Below are positions 1 through 7,107 of a stretch of 38,276 bases of DNA, in pieces; the first letter of the stretch is position 1, and each line of letters starts with the position of its first letter. The notes below the pieces were generated by a model. That model made no database searches and was not told the DNA's origin. It saw only the letters and a program-made list of their open reading frames with translations. Source of the stretch: Nitrosomonas sp. (GTDB taxonomy: Bacteria; Pseudomonadota; Gammaproteobacteria; Burkholderiales; Nitrosomonadaceae); NCBI GenBank assembly GCA_020446045.1, contig JAGRFM010000036.1:1-38276 (forward strand), in the 5' to 3' direction. The position numbers were made by a program, and so were the translations under genes.

Positions 1-8
1 CAGGTCTT

Positions 9-173
9 GCAGGCAATGGTTATTCCCTTGTCAAAAGACCTAACGCAGTCAGTGGCACTGAAAAGCTAACCCAGCGGGCACTCACAAGATATCCTGTCAC
101 TGTGTTGCAGCACTTGTCAATGGAATAACCATTGTCTGCGTTCTGCGCCTTGTGACAAAATATCTTGTGGGTG
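9..173. repeat. Interlocking inverted-repeat element
   Basis: Two inverted repeats are interleaved in the order A-B-A'-B'. A is 9-26 and A' is 122-139 (17 of 18 positions complementary; core caatggttattcc / ggaataaccattg). B is 79-100 and B' is 152-173 (19 of 22 complementary). This is not the nested order that two inverted copies of one element would give; as RNA or single-stranded DNA the arms could form a pseudoknot or two alternative hairpins. A 61-codon open frame crosses the region on the minus strand, but it has no recognisable domain and lies inside the repeats, so I do not call it a gene. A transposon-end remnant is the main alternative. Confidence 0.6.
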
Positions 174-284
174 CTGTACACGGCAATATCAAATTGAAAT
201 AGCACTAGTATTTTGGTGATTAAATTCGGGCTTACTCATTGCATACGGCTTCTATTTTGACCTAACATAAAGTTAACTTCTATT

Positions 285-1649
285 TTATAGAAGAAAATAG
301 GTCGCCAATCCCAGGAAACTCATAAATCCAACAACATCTGTAACGGTCGTTAAAATAACCGCGCCGGATAGCGCTGGATCAATGTTTATACGCTGAAGAA
401 TCAAGGGTATGGCGATACCGGATACTGCAGCTGCGATTAGATTGATAACAATAGCTGCCGCAATCACCAGGCTGATACCGGTATCCCGGAACCAGAGCCA
501 GGCCAGCAGCGCAATGACCACTGCCCATAACATGCCGTTTAGAATTCCAATAAAGGCTTCTTTTCGCGCCAGCCAAAAACGATTGCCGCTGGTAATTTGA
601 TCAAGCGCGAGTCCCCTAATCGTCAACGTTAATGTCTGACTACCCGCAATTCCACCCATGCTTGCGACAATCGGCATTAGCACGGCCAGCGCAACGATTT
701 TATCAAGCGTATCGGTATACATACCAATAACCCAGGCAGCCAGAAATGCAGTAATTAAATTGATACCCAGCCATACCGTGCGACGCTTGGTGCTGCTGAT
801 AACAGGCGCAAACAAATCTTCTTCTTCATCCAGACCGTCTCGTCCCAGCATTGTACGATCAGCTTCTGCGCGTAAAATATCAATCACGTCATCCACAGTA
901 ATACGTCCGAGTAAACGATTATTTTCATCCACAACTGCAGCCGAGACCAAATGAAATTTCTCGAACAAAAGCGTGACCTCATGCTCATCGTCCGTTGCCG
1001 GAATAGCCTGATGTTGCGTATCCATGACGTCTTTAACCAGCATGTCTTCGTCCAAGGTCAGCACTTTGTTGAGTAACAGTTTTCCCTGGTAATACCCCTC
1101 ACGGTCTATCACCATCAAACCATCCGTATATTCGGGAAGTTCTTTATGCAGTTGCAAATAGCGCAGTACTACTTCAAGCGTAACGTCGTTTCTGACCGTG
1201 ATGACATCCTGGCTCATCAAACGGCCTGCCGTTCCCTCCTCGAAAGAAAGATTGGTTTCCAGGTGTTCCAGAATATCATCGGGTAATTTTTCTGCGATGG
1301 ATTGCCTGATATGATCCGGAAATTCCTCTATCATATAAGCCAGATCGTTTACATCCATTTGTTCGGCAGCGGCAACCAGTTCTTCTGGCTCCATCCTGAC
1401 GATCAAGCTGTTTCTGACTTCATCGTGCAGCAGTGACAGTGTGTCAGCTTCCAGAGATTCCGGGATTAACTCCCATAATTGTCCCCGCTTCTTGGGCGGC
1501 ATGGCTTCCAGAATATCGGCCAATTGCCCAGGGTGCGTTTGCTCCAATAAAGCTTTTAATTGATCAGTTTCCTGCTGCTCAAGTAGCAGAAAAACCTGGT
1601 CCAAAGAAAGACTTGAGGCTTCGACGGGTGTTTTGTCCTGCTCTGTCAT
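285..1649 (-). CDS. mgtE: Magnesium transporter MgtE
   Basis: Inner-membrane Mg2+ channel of the MgtE/SLC41 family, 454 residues, the usual length. Layout: an alpha-helical MgtE_N domain (about 15-135), a CBS pair (about 140-265) that senses cytosolic Mg2+, a charged linker helix, and five membrane segments from about 290 to the C-terminus. The pore-lining stretch MPIVASMGGIAGSQT and the C-terminal TTVTDVVGF, which carries the conserved Asp of the ion path, are both present. The start is supported by an AGGA ribosome site 7-8 bases upstream. The gene stands alone; its stop codon lies within a small AT-rich hairpin at 277-293. No Mg2+-responsive leader is evident in the 229 bases upstream. Confidence 0.95.
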   Translation of the reverse strand: MTEQDKTPVEASSLSLDQVFLLLEQQETDQLKALLEQTHPGQLADILEAMPPKKRGQLWELIPESLEADTLSLLHDEVRNSLIVRMEPEELVAAAEQMDVNDLAYMIEEFPDHIRQSIAEKLPDDILEHLETNLSFEEGTAGRLMSQDVITVRNDVTLEVVLRYLQLHKELPEYTDGLMVIDREGYYQGKLLLNKVLTLDEDMLVKDVMDTQHQAIPATDDEHEVTLLFEKFHLVSAAVVDENNRLLGRITVDDVIDILRAEADRTMLGRDGLDEEEDLFAPVISSTKRRTVWLGINLITAFLAAWVIGMYTDTLDKIVALAVLMPIVASMGGIAGSQTLTLTIRGLALDQITSGNRFWLARKEAFIGILNGMLWAVVIALLAWLWFRDTGISLVIAAAIVINLIAAAVSGIAIPLILQRINIDPALSGAVILTTVTDVVGFMSFLGLATYFLL

Positions 1650-1794
1650 TTTTTTAATCCTGTTATTTAATTGCGGTCATCAGTAATGTCTGTCGCTGTT
1701 CTTACTGAACTTGACCTGATAATCAGATAGTATGGTGCAAAAAAAGCCGAACAGAAAAGAACACTTTTTGTGCTGAGATCCGTATCGACCAGAG

Positions 1795-1820
1795 ATTGTT
1801 AACAATTATCGAATTGTTAA
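1795..1820. promoter_or_regulatory. Palindromic operator-like site between mgtE and the alpha-E gene
   Basis: The 12-bp perfect palindrome attgttaacaat (1795-1806) overlaps a 9+9 bp inverted repeat with a 4-base spacer (ttaacaatt at 1799-1807, aattgttaa at 1812-1820). The half-site ATTGTTAA thus recurs at 1795 and 1813. It lies in the only noncoding gap between the alpha-E stop and the mgtE start, about 150 bp upstream of mgtE, and has no U-tract, so it resembles a regulator-binding site more than a terminator. The regulator is unknown. Confidence 0.35.
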
Positions 1821-1878
1821 TATTTTAAGCCACCGAACTACGCAGCTAAAAAACACCAAATGCGGAAGATTTCCAGAA

Positions 1879-2805
1879 TTAGAAATAATTCTTACTGATT
1901 GTATCGTTGATTTTAATTACACCAAGCTGAAGCTCATCAATGAAGTCATGCAATTTGTCCTGATTGAATTTCTCTAAATTCGCACGTAACAGTTTCTTCT
2001 GCAATTGTGCTATGAGCTGCATAATTTTACCGTTGCGCGGCAAGTTATCCAAACAAGCGTTGACTTGGCATAAGGTATGGTAAAAAGAACGCGGAAAATG
2101 TTCTTCCTGAAGCAGAAACGCTAATACATCCGCTCTTCGAATACGTTGCCGTATTTTTCTCCGGTACATCTGATAGGCGGTCAATGATTTGAGCACACTC
2201 ACCCACTGGATGTTGGCAAAAGGCGTCAATTCTTCAGGCATATCGGGCAGCAGCGAAGCCGAACGCACATCAATAATCCGTGTCGTCATATCAGCACGCT
2301 CCAGATTACGCCCCATTCGCAAAAATTCATACGCTTCATCATGCGTCATGGTACCCGCCAACATACCGCTAATCGTCTGCACGCCTAAAATAACGGAACG
2401 CAGGTAATCATAGCGGTGCCGTTGCGTAACTGCACTACGGGAATGCGTCTTGCTGGTCAGGTAAAGGGTATTAACCTGTTCCCACGCTTCGCGCGGGATG
2501 ATATCCCGGATAGTACGCGAATTCTCACGCGCCATGTTCAATGAGCCGAGTATGGAATCAGGATTCCGGGTATCCGATACCATGAAACGAATCACATTGC
2601 GTTCATCGACCTCTTCATACAATTCATAAAAATAATCGCGGAGACTGGTAATATCGAGAATCGGTTCCCATCCCAATCGTATTTTTTTGGGCAAATCAAG
2701 CAACAAGTGTGTGTTGACATTAACCAACCGCGCGGTATTCTCCGCCCTTTCGAGATAACGCGCCATCCAGTACACCCGGTTGGCAACACGTGACAGCATT
2801 GTCAT
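1879..2805 (-). CDS. Alpha-E domain protein (DUF403)
   Basis: 308 residues, all alpha-helical in appearance, beginning with the hallmark VANRVYWMARYLERAENTAR of the alpha-E family. No signal peptide or membrane segment is evident, so it is probably cytosolic. The biochemical function is not established. The family almost always travels with circularly permuted ATP-grasp proteins and often with transglutaminase-like and Anbu peptidase genes, and comparative genomics has placed these in predicted peptide-synthesis or peptide-tagging systems. Here the start ATG overlaps the upstream ATP-grasp stop by 4 bases (ATGA), with a GGAGG ribosome site inside the upstream gene, so the two are translationally coupled. 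A second ATG two codons later is an equally possible start. Confidence 0.9.
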   Translation of the reverse strand: MTMLSRVANRVYWMARYLERAENTARLVNVNTHLLLDLPKKIRLGWEPILDITSLRDYFYELYEEVDERNVIRFMVSDTRNPDSILGSLNMARENSRTIRDIIPREAWEQVNTLYLTSKTHSRSAVTQRHRYDYLRSVILGVQTISGMLAGTMTHDEAYEFLRMGRNLERADMTTRIIDVRSASLLPDMPEELTPFANIQWVSVLKSLTAYQMYRRKIRQRIRRADVLAFLLQEEHFPRSFYHTLCQVNACLDNLPRNGKIMQLIAQLQKKLLRANLEKFNQDKLHDFIDELQLGVIKINDTISKNYF

Positions 2806-4256
2806 GTCGCCTCCATATCCACAATCCAGGTATCCTTACTGCCGCCACCTTGTGAAGAATTGACAACGGTTGAACCTTTGCGTAACGCAACGCGGGTCAG
2901 TCCTCCCATCGTTACATTGATCTGTTCACCGCTCAGGATAAAAGGCCTTAAATCCAGGTGGCGCGGCTCTACATGATTATCCACCAGCGTCGGAGCGGTC
3001 GATAAAGTCAGCATCGGTTGCGCGACATAGTTGCGCGGATCACGCCTGATCAAACGGATAAATTTTTCGCGTTCTTTCTTACTGGCCTGCGGCCCGATGA
3101 GCATGCCGTAACCACCCGATTCATTGGCCGGTTTCACAACCATCTCATCGATATGGTCTATCACATACTGCCGTTCCGGCTTGTTAATGCATTTGTACGT
3201 TGGCACATTGGGAATAATGGCATCCTGATCCAGGTAATATTTAATGATTTCAGGCACGAAAGCATAAACAACCTTGTCATCAGCCACGCCCGCACCCGGT
3301 GCATTGGCCAGCGCCACCTTGCCGGCTTTCCAGGCGCGCATCAACCCGGGCACACCCAGTAGCGAATCCGGGTTAAACACTTCAGGATCAAGAAAAAGAT
3401 CGTCGATACGGCGATAAATGACATCAACGCGTGTCAAACCTTCAATGGTACGCATGTAGACAATGTTATTGTCATCAACTGTCAAGTCGCCACCTTCTAC
3501 CAGTTCTGCACCCATTTGCTGTGCGAGATAAGCATGTTCAAAATAAGCCGAATTATAAATGCCGGGGGTCAGGACAACGATTTCGGGTTGATCCCCTGGC
3601 CGTGGTGACAAGGCCGCCAGCGTGTCATAGAGTTGTGAAGGATAATCATCGACAGGCAGGATATTGTATTGTTCAAACATTTCTGAGAACAGGCGTTTCA
3701 TCACCAGCCTGTTCTCCAGCATATACGAAACGCCTGAAGGAACCCGCAGATTGTCTTCCAGTACGTAAAAAGTCCCGTCCTTATCGCGCACCAGATCCGA
3801 ACCGCAAATATGCGCCCAGATACCCAGAGGTGGATTGACACCAACACATTCGGGACGGAAATTTTTGGAATCTTCCAATAACACTGCTGGAAAAATCCCA
3901 TCCTTAACAATTTTCTGCTGATGATAAAGATCGTCTATAAACAGGTTCAGAGCCTGAACACGTTGTTTAAGCCCTTGTTCGACTGTCAGCCATTCTTGCT
4001 TATCGATAATGCGTGGAATAATATCAAAAGGCCACGCGCGGTCGATGGAGCCTTCTTCTTCGGTATAGACGGTAAACGTGATACCCATGACATGGATAGC
4101 AGACTCTGCGGCCACCTTATATTCTTCAATTTCCTTGTCTTTTAAGGTACGCAAATAACTGCACAATGCCTGCGCTGCAGGTCTTGGGCGGCCTGTTGCA
4201 CGCAGCAACTCATCGTAAAGATTTTTTACCTTGTAACTGCCCCAACGGATAGCCAT
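2802..4256 (-). CDS. Circularly permuted ATP-grasp protein (DUF404/DUF407 type)
   Basis: 484 residues of the circularly permuted type 2 ATP-grasp family (COG2308-like). Visible motifs are YVLEDNLRVPSGVSYMLENR near residue 165-185, and VVKPANESGGYGMLIG near 375-390, which has the Lys-Pro and glycine-rich loop of the ATP-grasp fold. By family knowledge it should catalyse an ATP-dependent carboxylate-amine ligation through an acyl-phosphate; the substrates are unknown. It is the first gene of a two-gene minus-strand unit with the alpha-E gene and is transcribed divergently from the Anbu peptidase across an 84-131 bp gap, depending on the Anbu start. No transglutaminase partner, frequent in such clusters, is seen here. 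The start MAIRWGSYKVK is the first good ATG but lacks a clear ribosome site. Confidence 0.9.
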   Translation of the reverse strand: MAIRWGSYKVKNLYDELLRATGRPRPAAQALCSYLRTLKDKEIEEYKVAAESAIHVMGITFTVYTEEEGSIDRAWPFDIIPRIIDKQEWLTVEQGLKQRVQALNLFIDDLYHQQKIVKDGIFPAVLLEDSKNFRPECVGVNPPLGIWAHICGSDLVRDKDGTFYVLEDNLRVPSGVSYMLENRLVMKRLFSEMFEQYNILPVDDYPSQLYDTLAALSPRPGDQPEIVVLTPGIYNSAYFEHAYLAQQMGAELVEGGDLTVDDNNIVYMRTIEGLTRVDVIYRRIDDLFLDPEVFNPDSLLGVPGLMRAWKAGKVALANAPGAGVADDKVVYAFVPEIIKYYLDQDAIIPNVPTYKCINKPERQYVIDHIDEMVVKPANESGGYGMLIGPQASKKEREKFIRLIRRDPRNYVAQPMLTLSTAPTLVDNHVEPRHLDLRPFILSGEQINVTMGGLTRVALRKGSTVVNSSQGGGSKDTWIVDMEAT

Positions 4257-4298
4257 AAAGTCATTTTATTTGTTTTCAACAATCTTTTTATAACATGA

Positions 4299-4327
4299 TT
4301 TCAAAGTAATATACTAATCGATATAAT
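4299..4327 (+). promoter_or_regulatory. Possible sigma-70 promoter for the Anbu gene
   Basis: A perfect -10 hexamer TATAAT lies at 4322-4327, with a poor -35 (TTTCAA, 4299-4304) at 17-bp spacing. The predicted transcript would begin near 4334. That leaves a leader of about 54 bases before the ATG at 4388 but only a few bases before the alternative ATG at 4340, which mildly favours the later start. The -35 matches only half of the consensus, so this is tentative. Confidence 0.3.
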
Positions 4328-4387
4328 GGCGACTTTTTCATGGCGCGATTTTTGTGCGTTGGACTGCTTTCTTTAACTTATTACTCT

Positions 4388-5146
4388 ATGACTTACTGTC
4401 TTGCCATCAGCGTCAACAAAGGCATTGTGTTTGCATCCGACTCAAGAACCAATGCGGGTGTCGATTACGTCACCACATACAGCAAGATGCATACTTTTGT
4501 TTGGCCTGATGACCGCACCTGCGTCTTGTTAACCGCCGGCAATCTGGCGACATCACAAGCGGTAATCAACAACATCAAAACCGATCTCGAAGAATCCAGA
4601 GCCAAAATGAGCCTGCACAAAGGCAAGCATTTGCACGAACTTGCCCATTATGTCGGTCAACTGAGCCAGAAAGAACAACGCCAACATGCCGACGCCATGG
4701 AAAAAAGTGGCAATGGCGGCATTGGGGCAAGCTTTATTCTGGGCGGCCAAATAACCGGACAGGCGCCGGAAATTTATCTGATTTATCCACAAGGTAATTA
4801 TATCAGCGCATCATCAGACACGCCATATTTGCAGATTGGTGAAAATAAATACGGCAAGCCCATACTGGACCGCATCATATCGCCGACCACGTCACTGGAG
4901 GATGCCGCACGCTGCGCCCTGGTATCGCTCGAATCCACGATTCGCAGCAACATCTCTGTTGGACCGCCGATAGAGCTGGCCATTCATACCTGCGATGCCA
5001 TTCAAAATCCTTATCACCAGAAACTGACGTTGAATTCACCGCTGTATAAATCATTGCAAAAAAAATGGAATGACGGACTGCGCCAGGCCTTCAATCGGTT
5101 GCCTCGTTTTGATTGGGAAAACAAAAACGCCAAGCCTGATGGTTAG
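4388..5146 (+). CDS. Anbu-type proteasome-like peptidase
   Basis: 252 residues of the Anbu family (ancestral beta subunit, related to HslV and 20S proteasome beta subunits; COG3484). I chose the ATG at 4388, giving MTYCLAISVNKGIVFASDSR: the family starts Met-Thr-Tyr-Cys, and the Thr exposed by Met removal is the N-terminal nucleophile. The reading frame is open back to an ATG at 4340, but that would add 16 residues and bury the Thr. Other expected residues are present: Asp of FASDSR (position 18 counting Met), Lys33, and the DTPYLQIGE block. Known Anbu proteins form open spiral or ring-like oligomers; the natural substrate is unclear. Its 3' end overlaps the convergent metallopeptidase gene by 56 bp. 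Neither start has a strong ribosome site. Confidence 0.85.
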   Translation: MTYCLAISVNKGIVFASDSRTNAGVDYVTTYSKMHTFVWPDDRTCVLLTAGNLATSQAVINNIKTDLEESRAKMSLHKGKHLHELAHYVGQLSQKEQRQHADAMEKSGNGGIGASFILGGQITGQAPEIYLIYPQGNYISASSDTPYLQIGENKYGKPILDRIISPTTSLEDAARCALVSLESTIRSNISVGPPIELAIHTCDAIQNPYHQKLTLNSPLYKSLQKKWNDGLRQAFNRLPRFDWENKNAKPDG

Positions 5147-6221
5147 CATCCGTCACAACCCGATGAACAAAACGAAGCTTGTCAAGCACTCTATTAGAAA
5201 TTACAAATGGATAGGCATCATCCATTCCCATACTGCGGTTCAGCGCGTTTAACGCAACCGAAAGCCGGCGCCAGTCTTCAAACAATGCATCGAAAATAAC
5301 CGGCTTAAAATAACCGCTTCCCATCTTTATTCCTGCTCCCGGAGCCGAAATATCATAGCCGTGAATGCGAAAACCAAAATCATGCGCCGTTTCAAGCGTA
5401 TCCACCATATGCAGATAATGCGCCCAGGTTTCAGCCCAATCTTCCCATGCATGAGCGCTGGCGTATGCGCTAATCCATTGATCCTGCCAAGATTGGGGCG
5501 GTCCATATTCATAATAGTTACTTAAAGCCTGATCATAGTCCAACCGTTCGTCACCGAACATTTCTCTGAAGGCATCAACGAAGACAGTCTCATTGATCAA
5601 TAGATCCCAGTAATAATGCCCCGATTCATGACGAAAATGGCCCAACAATGTGCGATAACGCTCATTCATTTTGTCGCGCATTGCCATACGTGAACTATGT
5701 TCCGCTTCAAGAAGATTAATGGTTATTTTGCCAAAATGGTGGCCTGTTATAATCTTTTGACTAGTGCCTGTTCCATCGTTGAACTCGCCCAAATCCGCTT
5801 TGTCGCTTAAGAACTCGAAACATAACCCTCTGGCGGGATCTTGAAAGCGATTGATAACCGGTAAATTCAAGCTATACAGCGTATAGAGCAGCCGTCTTTT
5901 GGCCTGCTCTATACGATACCACAAGGTAATATTTTTAGTTTCATTAAGGTTTGGAATAATATGGTTAAGTCGGCATGACAAGCACATTACAGAATCGTCG
6001 TCCTCTGCCACCATCCAGTTGCATACATTGTAATCCAGGTAATTTTTGCACTGTCGGTATGCCCGATCATTAAATAAAGCCCGCCAAAGGCCCTGTTGAA
6101 GCAGTTCAAAAGCACTTAACTGCCTTTCTTCGGGCAGATAACCGACCATCCGATTGCATGAAAGACAGTAGCTGTTTTCAAAATGCAGACTATTACCGCA
6201 ATGACATTGAAAAGTTTTCAA
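5091..6221 (-). CDS. Zinc-ribbon plus zincin-like metallopeptidase (COG4307 type)
   Basis: 376 residues. The N-terminus carries a Cys-rich zinc-ribbon-like segment (C6-x-C8, C19-x2-C22, with further Cys at 67, 80 and 83). The catalytic half holds the zincin signature HESGH at 198-202, with a conserved acidic/His region HAWEDWAETWAHYLH downstream that probably supplies the third zinc ligand. This matches the putative zinc-binding metallopeptidase family (Peptidase_Mx-like). There is no signal peptide, so it is probably cytosolic. It converges on the Anbu gene and shares its last 56 bp with it. Such zincins have been noted with alpha-E, ATP-grasp and Anbu genes, so a joint role in making or removing a peptide modification is plausible but unproven. 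Confidence 0.85.
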   Translation of the reverse strand: MKTFQCHCGNSLHFENSYCLSCNRMVGYLPEERQLSAFELLQQGLWRALFNDRAYRQCKNYLDYNVCNWMVAEDDDSVMCLSCRLNHIIPNLNETKNITLWYRIEQAKRRLLYTLYSLNLPVINRFQDPARGLCFEFLSDKADLGEFNDGTGTSQKIITGHHFGKITINLLEAEHSSRMAMRDKMNERYRTLLGHFRHESGHYYWDLLINETVFVDAFREMFGDERLDYDQALSNYYEYGPPQSWQDQWISAYASAHAWEDWAETWAHYLHMVDTLETAHDFGFRIHGYDISAPGAGIKMGSGYFKPVIFDALFEDWRRLSVALNALNRSMGMDDAYPFVISNRVLDKLRFVHRVVTDANHQAWRFCFPNQNEATD

Positions 6222-6279
6222 TGCGCTTTCCTTCGAATTTCGATTTAACCCAAAATAAACTCAAACCACTCAGGCCTTT

Positions 6280-7107
6280 TTAACGCAACAATATAACTGG
6301 AATATTAGCCTGCATGACTAAAGCCTGTTTTTGCAATTGGGTCAGAAAAGTGTTGTCACTTTCCACCAAAAATATACGGCCATGAAACTGCTGAATCACC
6401 GACAGAATCTGCTCAGCACTGTTTTCTTGCAGCCTCGCCAGACTGACTTGTAACCGTTGATCCACAATTTTTTCTTGAATCATTCTACACAGTTGCCGGT
6501 ATGTTACATCATCAACAGCCGGCAATATGACGATCAACTGATTATGGTCTTCATGGGCAAGCTCTATCGCTAACAAGAGTGCTCGCTGGCTGGCTTCGCT
6601 GCCGCTGAAACTCACCACTACCGGGCGTTCTATGTTACAACCATATTGCAGTACAGCCAGATTACAACCGGCGGAAGACAAAACAAGCCGCGTAATACTG
6701 CCGATTTTCTGACTTTTACCCAGTGTTAACGTATTTTTTCCGATGACCAGCAAATCAGACCGACCCGGGGTATTGCACAACTCATGTGCAACATTCCCGC
6801 GTAGCACATCAAATGGGATTTTAATCTGATTCTGTTGCGCAATTGTTTCAACCAGCTTGCGAAGCCGTGCTGTCTGTGAAGCTATCGAGCGCTCCATACC
6901 AGCGACATTCATCGTCTTACCCGATGAAGAACCGTATGTTACTTCACGCACGAACGGCAATTCGGCTGCTTTGAGCAAGTCAGCATCTTCAATGAACAGT
7001 GCGTTGAGTTGTGCGTTCAACCGGTTTGCCAATGTGATCGCGGCCTGCAAAATATGCCGGTTTGCGGTGCTCGTATCCAGTGCAACCAGGATTCGGTTAA
7101 TCGCCAT
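6280..7107 (-). CDS. Universal stress protein (UspA-like, tandem)
   Basis: 275 residues from ATG 7107, starting MAINRILVALDTSTANRHIL, the canonical beta1/nucleotide-loop opening of Usp domains. The first Usp domain spans about 1-145 and includes LLVIGKNTLTLGKSQKIGSITRLVLSSAGC, an ATP-loop-like stretch; the remainder (from about 150) resembles a second, degenerate Usp domain. The frame is open to 7200, but the extra residues lie inside the 3' end of the Lon-like gene and do not look like Usp. ATG 7116 is a possible alternative start adding three residues. It overlaps the end of the upstream protease gene by 11 bp, which suggests co-transcription and a shared stress-related role. Ligand and target are unknown. 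Confidence 0.85.
   Translation of the reverse strand: MAINRILVALDTSTANRHILQAAITLANRLNAQLNALFIEDADLLKAAELPFVREVTYGSSSGKTMNVAGMERSIASQTARLRKLVETIAQQNQIKIPFDVLRGNVAHELCNTPGRSDLLVIGKNTLTLGKSQKIGSITRLVLSSAGCNLAVLQYGCNIERPVVVSFSGSEASQRALLLAIELAHEDHNQLIVILPAVDDVTYRQLCRMIQEKIVDQRLQVSLARLQENSAEQILSVIQQFHGRIFLVESDNTFLTQLQKQALVMQANIPVILLR

Noticed and set aside
20-205. 61-codon open frame on the minus strand at the left edge
   Set aside because: It lies within the interlocked inverted repeats, has no recognisable domain or ribosome site, and is better explained by the repeat element.
277-293. Hairpin cttctat-ttt-atagaag at the mgtE stop as a terminator
   Set aside because: The stem is short and AT-rich, overlaps the stop codon and is not followed by a T-run on the minus strand.
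1741-1780. Possible magnesium riboswitch or leader RNA upstream of mgtE
   Set aside because: No conserved M-box-like stems or terminator/antiterminator pair could be made out; only A-rich runs are present.
4340-4387. Signal peptide on the Anbu peptidase
   Set aside because: The hydrophobic residues come from in-frame sequence upstream of the family start; using them would block the N-terminal Thr nucleophile.
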